Positions 1 to 4,468 of a stretch of DNA of 5,725 nucleotides are shown here, piece by piece; the stretch's first letter is position 1; every line of letters begins with the position of its first letter. The notes under the pieces are model-generated. The model did no database searches. It was not told the DNA's origin and was given only the letters and a program-made list of their open reading frames with translations. The position numbers and the translations under genes are program-made. Source of the stretch: Ruminococcus flavefaciens (GTDB lineage: Bacteria > Bacillota > Clostridia > Oscillospirales > Ruminococcaceae). The DNA lies in assembly GCA_004554385.1 (NCBI GenBank), contig SFMO01000047.1, positions 1 to 5,725 on the forward strand. Reading direction: 5' to 3'.

Positions 1-12
1 CTCTTCCGATCT
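1..12. other. Residual Illumina sequencing adapter at the contig edge
   Basis: The first 12 bases, CTCTTCCGATCT, are identical to the 3' end of the standard Illumina TruSeq-type adapter and sit exactly at the window edge. They happen to keep the reading frame of the tail gene open, which would add a false S-S-D-L to its translation. Genuine sequence probably begins at base 13, with the first complete genuine codon at 14. A chance genomic match exactly at the edge is very unlikely. Confidence 0.93.
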
Positions 13-2545
13 AACGATTGTAGTATACTCCGACACGAACTCTACTACAAGCTACAGCGTATCGTATAGAGGTAAGGACGGCGATCCAGGAAAGGATGCG
101 GTCAATATCAACCTGTCTCCCTCTGAGCTTGTATACAATGCGGATAAAGACGGAAATATATCATCTACTCAGTTCAACAACAATACATCTACTGTCAGTG
201 CAACGAGGGGTGGTAAGGGTGTATCGTGCACGGTAAGCATCGTGTCAAAGGATAACTGTGAAGCGGCTATTATCAGCAGCAATAAAATTAAAATAACAAA
301 AATAACAACTGAATCCGTTGCTACAGGTAAATATGTTCCTGCATCTGCCGGTGGTGTGAAATTGAAGGTAACTGTAGATGGTACTGATTACTATTCCTAT
401 CTGCCATTCCGTGTTAACACCAATACCTTTGTCAAGACGGTATTGGAGACGGACGAAAGCTTTCAGCGGAAGTACACGGAGATAAGCAATAAGTATAATA
501 CCCTTTCTAATGAACTGAATGGTAAGGCATCGAAGGACGAATTGAGGGAAGTATCATCAAGTATCGAACAGACAGCCAGGAGAATATCTTTGGAAGTAAG
601 CTCTAATGCAGTCGGAAGAAGGAATCTCTTGGTGAATAGTGATTTCCATAATCAGGAATCGTTGTATTTCTCTTCGGGTACGCGCATTGAATGTACTACC
701 GGTAAGGATGGTATCAACTGCGTGCATATCACAAGCAGCAGTGAAAATGGTGTATATTGGGATGGCACGAAGAGCGGAGGCATGAGTGTAGTTATCACAA
801 AAGGTAAGAAATACACATTCTCCTGTTGGGTTAAAAGCAGCAGTACCAGTGCTCAATTCAGAATTCGTACATACAGCACATCCGATATTGCCCATGCAAG
901 CAGTAAAACAGATTTCTATGAGACAGATTGGATGTATGTCTCTTCTCCTAATACATGGGAACTGTTCACGTTTACGATTGATACATCATCTGCTGTCACT
1001 AACTATCTTGCAGTCATTTTCTGCGTAACCAGTGCTTCTGATGCTTATATCTGTCAGCCTATGATGGAAGAGGGAGATACCTGCAAAGGCTGGTCCCGTT
1101 CTCAGCAAGATTATGATTATGTGGGTGGTAATCTGCTCGATAATACTACGAAATTGCTTGAAGATGGTAATCTGTCAATGGCTAATGGAGTTACCAAAAA
1201 TGACTATGAATGTACTTACTCAGTATCTCACATTGATAAAAGTGGTGGTGGTTACACCAATATGTTATTTTGGGATTTCACAAATGGAGGCTCGAATCCA
1301 CTCAAGCAAGGTAAAGATTACATATTATCATTCCTGGCTAAAGGAAGAGGTCAGATAACATGCTATCTTTATAAAGATGGAACGCCATCTTTGATGGTTG
1401 AGTCTGATGGTACAAACCCTAAGACTAATGCTGATGGTGAACAGGCAGTGACCGTTTCCAGCGAATGGAAACGGTATTGGGTACACTATCGTATCATTGG
1501 CAGTTCATTGCCTATCTATGCGCTTTTCCGTATATACAGCGGCAACAATATCTATATCGCCAAGCCAAAGCTTGAAGTAGGTTCGTTGATGACGGAATAC
1601 ACCGAGCGCAAGACTGACTTGGTTGATAAGGCGAGCCTGAAGAAGGCTGGTATCGGCATTACTGATAGAGAAGTCCTGCTGTATGGCGAGCAGGTCAAGG
1701 TTATGAACGGCAATGCTATTGCAGCATTATTCAAGGACGGAATGCTTAATGCGGATCTGATAGCAGCCAAGGTGTTGGAGTCTCTCGGAAGTAACGGTGC
1801 AAGGGTGGCTATTAGCGATGGAATTATGGAGTTCTTCGGTTCTGTCAATAAAACAAAGCCGAATATCAGATTCGGTCTTAACTCTGAGGGAAGTGCAGTA
1901 CTATCCTATTATGACAATAACGGGGATTTGCTGTATGACCTCGGACCGGATGGTATATCTACGATGGATAAGACTAACGGTAGCTTCACTGCATACCAGT
2001 TCTATACATCGCAGAACCTGTTTGGAATATCAAGTACACCATCAAGCTATGGAACTTATAAGACATTCACGTCAAGCCGAAATTCCATATCAGAGACGTT
2101 TTTGGTTGCTGATGATAGCTATGACAGTCATCTCTTCCCTAGCTTGAATCCGAGCACAAATACAAAGACAACATTATATCGCTATACAGCTCCTCGCATA
2201 AACGGGAAGATAGTGGCAGACTCATTGAATGGATTCACTACGCAAGAGCTGGCAAGCAAAGCTGACGGAAAGTACTTCACCAGCAAGGCGAAAACTGATG
2301 TTGTAAAGAACGAAAACCTTGCAAGCCTTGCCCCTGATGGCGATTACTGGAATGTGAACGGAGGAGTTGTTAATCAAGGTAACCTCATGCCAGCAATCCT
2401 TAAACCAGGAGAATCATACAATAAGCCTACTTATAGTCGTGCTTTACCGATGTCATTATCTGCTGGTTCTACAGAGTTGGGTATTGTTGGCAAGATTTGC
2501 AGCAAAGAGACCACACTGTACTGGGGACAAGAGATACAAGGTTAA
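2..2545 (+). CDS. Phage tail fibre / minor tail protein, 5'-partial
   Basis: The frame is open from the left edge for 847 codons. The GTG at 242 is internal, because the 80 codons before it are clearly coding. Visible order, counting from the edge: a collagen-like GKDGDPGKDA run (about 25-34); an Ig-like beta stretch (about 35-140); a probable coiled coil (about 146-200); two related jelly-roll, carbohydrate-binding-like modules starting at GRRNLLVNS (about 205) and GGNLLDN (about 375), each ending in a P-x-(M/L)-E-x-G segment; then a phage tail region with LNADLIAAKVL (about 582-592) and repeated D/N-G turns. This architecture is typical of receptor-binding tail-tip or fibre proteins of siphophages and prophages, so a role in host-surface glycan recognition is inferred. 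The N-terminal virion-attachment part is missing. A terminator follows directly, as expected for the last gene of a tail module. No chaperone or peptidase domain is seen at the C-terminus. Confidence 0.85.
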   Translation, partial: SSDLTIVVYSDTNSTTSYSVSYRGKDGDPGKDAVNINLSPSELVYNADKDGNISSTQFNNNTSTVSATRGGKGVSCTVSIVSKDNCEAAIISSNKIKITKITTESVATGKYVPASAGGVKLKVTVDGTDYYSYLPFRVNTNTFVKTVLETDESFQRKYTEISNKYNTLSNELNGKASKDELREVSSSIEQTARRISLEVSSNAVGRRNLLVNSDFHNQESLYFSSGTRIECTTGKDGINCVHITSSSENGVYWDGTKSGGMSVVITKGKKYTFSCWVKSSSTSAQFRIRTYSTSDIAHASSKTDFYETDWMYVSSPNTWELFTFTIDTSSAVTNYLAVIFCVTSASDAYICQPMMEEGDTCKGWSRSQQDYDYVGGNLLDNTTKLLEDGNLSMANGVTKNDYECTYSVSHIDKSGGGYTNMLFWDFTNGGSNPLKQGKDYILSFLAKGRGQITCYLYKDGTPSLMVESDGTNPKTNADGEQAVTVSSEWKRYWVHYRIIGSSLPIYALFRIYSGNNIYIAKPKLEVGSLMTEYTERKTDLVDKASLKKAGIGITDREVLLYGEQVKVMNGNAIAALFKDGMLNADLIAAKVLESLGSNGARVAISDGIMEFFGSVNKTKPNIRFGLNSEGSAVLSYYDNNGDLLYDLGPDGISTMDKTNGSFTAYQFYTSQNLFGISSTPSSYGTYKTFTSSRNSISETFLVADDSYDSHLFPSLNPSTNTKTTLYRYTAPRINGKIVADSLNGFTTQELASKADGKYFTSKAKTDVVKNENLASLAPDGDYWNVNGGVVNQGNLMPAILKPGESYNKPTYSRALPMSLSAGSTELGIVGKICSKETTLYWGQEIQG
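1451..1475 (+). repeat. Perfect 10-bp inverted repeat inside the tail gene
   Basis: ACCGTTTCCA (1451-1460) and TGGAAACGGT (1466-1475) are exact reverse complements around a 5-nt loop, GCGAA. The hairpin lies in the second carbohydrate-binding-like module, in codons for T-V-S-S-E-W-K-R-Y. No T-tract follows, so it is not an intrinsic terminator. It may be an mRNA hairpin or chance. Confidence 0.6.
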
Positions 2546-2556
2546 CACGTAAGATT

Positions 2557-2592
2557 TAGGCGGTTGCTTATGATGGGCGACCGCCTATTTTA
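2557..2592 (+). terminator. Intrinsic terminator after the phage tail gene
   Basis: TAGGCGGTTGC (2557-2567) pairs with GCGACCGCCTA (2577-2587), an 11-bp stem with one G-U pair and a 9-nt loop. TTTTAATTT follows. It lies 11 nt after the tail gene stop. On the minus strand no T-run follows, so it should act only on the plus transcript. Confidence 0.87.
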
Positions 2593-2651
2593 ATTTCTCG
2601 TCCGTCAGGAAAATGATTTGCATAGAACTTATCAATAGGTTCTAATCTCAT
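2568..2651 (-). CDS. Possible 27-aa small protein
   Basis: A 28-codon minus-strand frame begins with ATG at 2651 and starts MRLEPIDKFYANHFPDG; it ends in GGRPS. It lies 35 nt downstream of the 45-aa small ORF on the same strand, so one transcript could carry both. Its codons look ordinary and the peptide is hydrophilic with no membrane segment. The last codons and the TAA run into the terminator hairpin of the convergent tail gene. No Shine-Dalgarno is visible; the leader is A-rich, which is usual in Bacteroidetes. I do not recognise a family. It could be the remnant of a larger decayed gene, or no gene at all. Confidence 0.3.
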   Translation of the reverse strand: MRLEPIDKFYANHFPDGREIKIGGRPS

Positions 2652-2686
2652 GTTTTGTTGAAACTAGAACCATCTGTATCGTTTAA

Positions 2687-2824
2687 TCAATAATCAGTTA
2701 TAGGGATGATACATTTCCTAATCTCATCGCTAAACTCTACAGCTTCATCAATAGACAAAGGATTGGCTATTTTCTCCTTCATCGTCATTTGGTTTCTGTC
2801 TCTAAATGGTATCTTTATCTTCAT
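2687..2824 (-). CDS. Small protein of 45 aa, unknown function
   Basis: An ATG at 2824 opens a 46-codon minus-strand frame. It encodes a charged peptide beginning MKIKIPFRDRNQMTMKEK and ending IRKCIIPITDY. The middle, roughly residues 22-37 (PLSIDEAVEFSDEIRK), looks like an amphipathic helix. There is no signal peptide or membrane span. The case for a real gene is position: a near-consensus Bacteroidetes promoter (2850-2880) lies just upstream, giving a leader of about 20-25 nt, and a terminator blocks read-through from further upstream. The overlapping plus-strand frame of 80 codons is much less natural, with hydrophobic low-complexity content. No family is recognised. Small regulatory or phage-accessory proteins often look like this, but no function can be assigned. 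Confidence 0.5.
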   Translation of the reverse strand: MKIKIPFRDRNQMTMKEKIANPLSIDEAVEFSDEIRKCIIPITDY

Positions 2825-2849
2825 AATCTTTATGTTTTATTTTCTGCCG

Positions 2850-2880
2850 CAAAGTTACGAAAATAATCTGAAAGCGCAAT
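2850..2880 (-). promoter_or_regulatory. Bacteroidetes-type promoter for the 45-aa ORF
   Basis: On the minus strand, TAACTTTG (2857-2850) fits the TAnnTTTG -7 box of the Bacteroidetes primary sigma factor. ATTG (2880-2877) lies 19 bp upstream at the -33 position, one mismatch from TTTG. Transcription would start a few bases past the -7 box, about 20-25 nt before the ATG at 2824. Confidence 0.6.
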
Positions 2881-2891
2881 GTTTCTGTTAC

Positions 2892-2946
2892 AAAAAACGA
2901 AAAAGCCCTGCTATCTATCTCAGACGGCAGGGCTTCATCGTTTTTT
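2892..2946. terminator. Bidirectional intrinsic terminator
   Basis: The inner stem AAGCCCTGC (2903-2911) / GCAGGGCTT (2927-2935) is 9 bp with a 15-nt loop. The flanks AAAAAACGA (2892-2900) and TCGTTTTTT (2938-2946) are also complementary, separated from the inner stem by a 2-nt internal bulge on each side. T-runs therefore follow the G/C stem on both strands. On the minus strand it would end a transcript from the promoter near 3006 just before the promoter at 2850. Confidence 0.8.
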
Positions 2947-2999
2947 AATACTTTCATAAAGATTATAACACCGCCTCCTTTTTTATGGGCAGCGGATTT
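2892..2999 (-). ncRNA. Possible short RNA or leader-peptide transcript of about 110 nt
   Basis: A minus-strand -7 box at 3013-3006 would start RNA near 2999, and the terminator at 2946-2892 would end it about 110 nt later. The interval has a strong AGGAGG (2979-2974), which is uncommon in Bacteroidetes, and an ATG at 2957 that opens MKVLKNDEALPSEID. The 16-nt gap from AGGAGG to that ATG is too long for normal initiation, and the peptide would run through the terminator. A small RNA is therefore as likely as a peptide. No known RNA family is recognised. Confidence 0.35.
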
Positions 3000-3005
3000 C
3001 GGGTG

Positions 3006-3037
3006 CAAAGATACGAAGAAAAATCGGGAATTTCAGA
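3006..3037 (-). promoter_or_regulatory. Bacteroidetes-type promoter, minus strand
   Basis: On the minus strand, TATCTTTG (3013-3006) fits the TAnnTTTG -7 consensus exactly. TCTG (3037-3034) lies 20 bp upstream at the -33 position, one mismatch from TTTG. It points away from the phased repeat array, whose first unit touches the -7 box, and toward the terminator at 2946-2892. Confidence 0.55.
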
Positions 3038-3325
3038 GAAATTTTGAGAAAATCAGAGAAATTCGGAGAAAAAATCGGGAAATTCGGAGAAAAATCAGAG
3101 AAAATCGGAGAAAAACAGAGAAAAATCAGAGAAAAACGGAGAAATTCGGATAAAAATCGGATAAATTCGGATAAATTCGGATAAAAAATAGGAGAAAAAC
3201 GAAGAAAATCGGATAAAAATCGGATAAATTCGGATAAATTCGGATAAAAAATAGGAGAAAAACGGATAAATTCGGATAAAAATCGGATAAATTCGGATAA
3301 ATTCGGATAAAAAATAGTAGAAAAA
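3014..3325. repeat. Array of 30 helically phased A-tract units
   Basis: The plus strand divides into 30 consecutive units of 8-12 bp, most of the form CGGATAAATT, CGGATAAAAAT or CGGAGAAAAA. They total 312 bp, a mean of 10.4 bp, which matches the helical repeat of B-DNA. A-tracts therefore fall on one face of the helix for about 30 turns, predicting strong intrinsic curvature. The plus strand is overwhelmingly purine. The left 13 units are degenerate and the right 17 are regular. The minus strand stays open here (147 codons, Phe/Ser/Ile-rich), but this follows from the lack of TTA, CTA and TCA on the plus strand. I call it a non-coding repeat. Confidence 0.85.
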
Positions 3326-3334
3326 CGAAGAATT
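3146..3334. repeat. Three tandem 63-bp repeats within the phased array
   Basis: Copies start at 3146, 3209 and 3272 with an exact 63-bp period. Each contains six A-tract units of 11, 10, 10, 12, 10 and 10 bp. The copies differ only near their ends (GAAGAAAA versus GGATAAAT) and by AGGAG versus AGTAG in copy three. Such similarity points to recent duplication by slippage or unequal crossover. The copy number is likely to vary among strains. Confidence 0.9.
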
Positions 3335-3404
3335 ATCTGTAAATTTCTGTTTTTATCCGTAAGAATTATCTGTAAATCTTTGCTCATATCAGTAAGAATT
3401 GTAA
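3328..3404. repeat. 33-bp tandem repeat, two full copies and one partial
   Basis: AAGAATTATCTGTAAAT occurs at 3328-3344 and 3361-3377, and AAGAATT recurs at 3394, all spaced exactly 33 bp. The second halves of the units have diverged more. It directly abuts the 63-bp repeats. On the minus strand the period keeps frame, giving LQIILTDKNRN-like units, but no start or ribosome binding site supports a gene. Confidence 0.75.
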
Positions 3405-3430
3405 GTTTTTTTGCATTAAGCACCAACCCA

Positions 3431-3470
3431 GCAAGGCTCTTTTACCTTTTTACTCTTTTACCTTTTTACC
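3431..3470. repeat. Left copy of an imperfect 40-bp direct repeat
   Basis: It begins GCAAGGCTCTTTTACC and continues through ACTCTTTTACC to CTTTTTACC. It matches 4428-4467 with one substitution near the start and small indels. The right copy forms the 3' arm of a terminator hairpin. The left copy has no matching 5' arm, so it looks like a terminator half carried by duplication or left by recombination. The two copies bracket the 156-aa gene and its leader, about 1 kb. Confidence 0.7.
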
Positions 3471-3507
3471 TTTTTTACCTTTTTACCTTTTTACCTTTTT
3501 ACCTTTA
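3438..3507 (+). repeat. TTTTTACC octamer array
   Basis: TTTTTACC-like octamers, some with one T more or fewer, repeat about eight times to ACCTTT at 3507. The last copies keep a strict 8-bp period. The same motif occurs inverted (GGTAAAAA) at 4309-4343 and again in this orientation at 4438-4470. It therefore seems to be a mobile or recurrently generated intergenic repeat of this genome. Confidence 0.85.
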
Positions 3508-3536
3508 AATGTCCCATGTTTCACGCAGCCTTTTTG

Positions 3537-3544
3537 TACCTTTG
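3537..3544 (+). promoter_or_regulatory. Bacteroidetes -7 box for the 156-aa gene
   Basis: TACCTTTG at 3537-3544 fits TAnnTTTG and lies in the typical context TTTTTGTACCTTTGC. No TTTG is found 19-21 bp upstream; only TGTT at 3517-3520 is near, with a 16-bp spacer. It would give a leader of roughly 280 nt before the ATG at 3830. Confidence 0.5.
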
Positions 3545-3829
3545 CTTACGAGAAAACCCGGAGCATGATTCCGAGAGATTACCGGACGGAATTTGGGCTT
3601 GCAGAAGGAACACCAATCCCGAAACAATCCCGAAACATTCCCGAAACAATACCGAAATACAGACAGGAGCCGTTTTCAAGAAAACTCAACCCTCATCTTA
3701 CCGGTTCTTTTCCGGCTTTTCATAGAGCAGGAAAGCAGAATGTTTCACGCCCGTTGAAACCTCTCCCACAACAACCCCGTCTCAGTCTCAAGAACTGTTT
3801 TTATTGTACTTTTAAACTCTTAAAAAGTT
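3545..3829 (+). other. Long leader of the 156-aa gene, no convincing gene
   Basis: About 285 nt separate the -7 box from the ATG at 3830. The stretch holds an 11-bp tandem repeat (3616-3659), a second ATGTTTCACGC (3740-3750, also at 3516-3526), and the inverted repeat GTTTCA/TGAAAC (3742-3760). An ATG at 3565, preceded by CCGGAG, opens 96 codons that overlap the start of the downstream gene. That peptide is Pro/Arg/Lys-rich and repeat-derived, so I do not call it a gene, although a leader peptide is possible. TACTTTTA just before the gene is a weak alternative -7 box. Confidence 0.4.
3616..3659 (+). repeat. Four tandem copies of an 11-bp unit
   Basis: ATCCCGAAACA is repeated at 3616 and 3627, followed by TTCCCGAAACA at 3638 and ATACCGAAATA at 3649. 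The period is exactly 11 bp, and divergence increases downstream. It lies in the leader of the 156-aa gene, so copy-number change would alter leader length. Confidence 0.85.
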
Positions 3830-4300
3830 ATGGCAAAAGTAAATTTTGCGCCTGATGTGGAGAGCATATCAGGCAAGCTCTGCTCAAGAAGCGGAGTCAT
3901 CTACGCCGTCAACAAGCAGACGGGCATCACTCACCGATTGGAGCGCCACGAGTTCACCGACGCTAACACCGAGGCACAGCAGGCCGTTCGCAAGACGTTC
4001 GTATCGAAAGGCAAGTTTGCCTCCGCATGGTGGAAGGCTAACAAGCCATCTGCCGAGAAGCCTAAAGGCAGCGAGCATTACCTGCTCGTGATGAAGGCCT
4101 ACAAGGGTCAGCACAAGATAGGCAATCCCTACAGCTACCTTTGCTCTCTCGTAACCGACGACATGAAGGTGAAGCTGGGCGACCTCGACATTACGGGCAG
4201 CGTTACTCCTGATGCAGGTGGCGGCTCAGTTGTCAAACCAGGCTCAGGTGGCAGCTCATCGTCTGGCGGCAATACCGAAGGTGAAGGCGGCGATGCTTAA
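3830..4300 (+). CDS. Conserved-looking 156-aa protein of unknown function with Gly/Ser-rich tail
   Basis: The ATG at 3830 follows an A/T-rich leader without a Shine-Dalgarno, as is common in Bacteroidetes. The protein has no signal peptide or membrane span and should be cytoplasmic. Residues 1-123 form a basic, probably folded domain: VNFAPDVESISGKLCSRSG (4-22), a beta-like VIYAVNKQTGITHRLERHE (23-41), a helix TEAQQAVRKTF (47-57), ASAWWKANKP (64-73), and HKIGNPYSYLCSLVTDD (95-111). Residues 124-156 are Gly/Ser-rich, acidic at the end and surely disordered. From memory the N-terminal part resembles small uncharacterised Bacteroidales proteins of the ESISGK(L/V) type, but I cannot verify this. 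The gene is visibly more G+C-rich than the repeats around it, stands alone on its strand, and is bracketed by imperfect 40-bp direct repeats. No function is assigned. Confidence 0.85.
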   Translation: MAKVNFAPDVESISGKLCSRSGVIYAVNKQTGITHRLERHEFTDANTEAQQAVRKTFVSKGKFASAWWKANKPSAEKPKGSEHYLLVMKAYKGQHKIGNPYSYLCSLVTDDMKVKLGDLDITGSVTPDAGGGSVVKPGSGGSSSSGGNTEGEGGDA

Positions 4301-4308
4301 ACCTTTTA

Positions 4309-4343
4309 AAGGTAAAAGGGTAAAAAGGTAAAAAGGTAAAAAG
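4309..4343 (+). repeat. GGTAAAAA array in the 3' UTR
   Basis: Starting 9 nt after the stop codon, GGTAAAA-type octamers repeat four times (at 4311, 4319, 4327 and 4335) with an 8-bp period. They are the reverse complement of the arrays at 3438-3507 and 4438-4470. A transcript crossing the convergent region could pair 4309-4343 with 4438-4470. A short near-palindrome, ACCTTTTAAAGGT (4301-4313), overlaps the start. Confidence 0.85.
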
Positions 4344-4370
4344 AACCTTACCTCCCTTTTGCCCCCGTCC

Positions 4371-4388
4371 CCAGCGATTTATCGCTGG
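4371..4388. repeat. Short perfect hairpin, CCAGCGAT/ATCGCTGG
   Basis: CCAGCGAT (4371-4378) and ATCGCTGG (4381-4388) are exact reverse complements separated by TT. It is not followed by a T-run on either strand, so it is not itself a terminator. It sits between the GGTAAAAA array and the bidirectional terminator. Confidence 0.7.
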
Positions 4389-4397
4389 TCCTAAAAG

Positions 4398-4444
4398 AAG
4401 AGAGCCTGGCAGGAGTTTCTATCTCCCGCCAGGCTCTTTTACCT
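4398..4444. terminator. Strong bidirectional terminator between convergent genes
   Basis: AGAGCCTGGC (4401-4410) pairs with GCCAGGCTCT (4428-4437). After an A-C mismatch the stem continues GGAG/CTCC (4412-4415/4423-4426) around a 7-nt loop. The plus strand continues TTTTACCTTTT, and the minus strand continues CTTCTTTTAG. It serves both the 156-aa gene (+) and the lipoprotein gene (-), which converge here. Confidence 0.87.
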
Positions 4445-4467
4445 TTTACTCTTTTATCCTTTTTACC
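4428..4467. repeat. Right copy of the imperfect 40-bp direct repeat
   Basis: It begins GCCAGGCTCTTTTACC and runs through ACTCTTTTATCC to CTTTTTACC, matching 3431-3470. Its first ten bases are the 3' arm of the terminator stem. The remainder is the TTTTTACC-type array (to 4470) that abuts the end of the lipoprotein gene. The offset between the two copies is 997 bp. Confidence 0.7.
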
Positions 4468-4468
4468 T

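Larger units (their letters stand above)
2823..2966. repeat. 12-bp inverted repeat bracketing a promoter and a terminator
   Basis: ATAATCTTTATG (2823-2834) is the exact reverse complement of CATAAAGATTAT (2955-2966). The 120-bp interior holds the minus-strand promoter at 2850-2880 and the bidirectional terminator at 2892-2946. Both arms overlap minus-strand ATG codons (2824-2822 and 2957-2955). The layout resembles invertible promoter segments of Bacteroidales, but no invertase gene is in the window and the arms are short. Confidence 0.45.

Noticed and set aside
2..2545. Diversity-generating retroelement target in the tail gene
   Set aside because: No template/variable repeat pair, reverse transcriptase or C-type-lectin-like C-terminal end is seen in the window.
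2706..2948. 80-codon plus-strand frame, hydrophobic
   Set aside because: It overlaps the better-supported minus-strand promoter, small ORF and bidirectional terminator, and it reads through the terminator hairpin with a low-complexity peptide.
3014..3325. CRISPR-like array
   Set aside because: The units are 8-12 bp with no unique spacers and no cas genes. This is a minisatellite.
2983..3426. 147-codon minus-strand frame with Phe/Ser/Ile-rich repeats
   Set aside because: The plus strand is nearly all purine and lacks the complements of stop codons, so the open frame follows from composition. There is no ribosome binding site, and the peptide only mirrors the DNA repeat.
3741..3760. parS-like centromere site (TGTTTCACG...TGAAAC)
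   Set aside because: The ParB site has the half-sites directly joined as TGTTTCAC-GTGAAACA. Here they are split by extra bases, and no parA or parB gene is nearby.
3565..3855. 96-codon plus-strand frame in the leader
   Set aside because: It is rich in Pro/Arg/Lys, partly encoded by the 11-bp repeat, and overlaps the well-supported start at 3830. It is kept only as a possible leader peptide in the leader entry.
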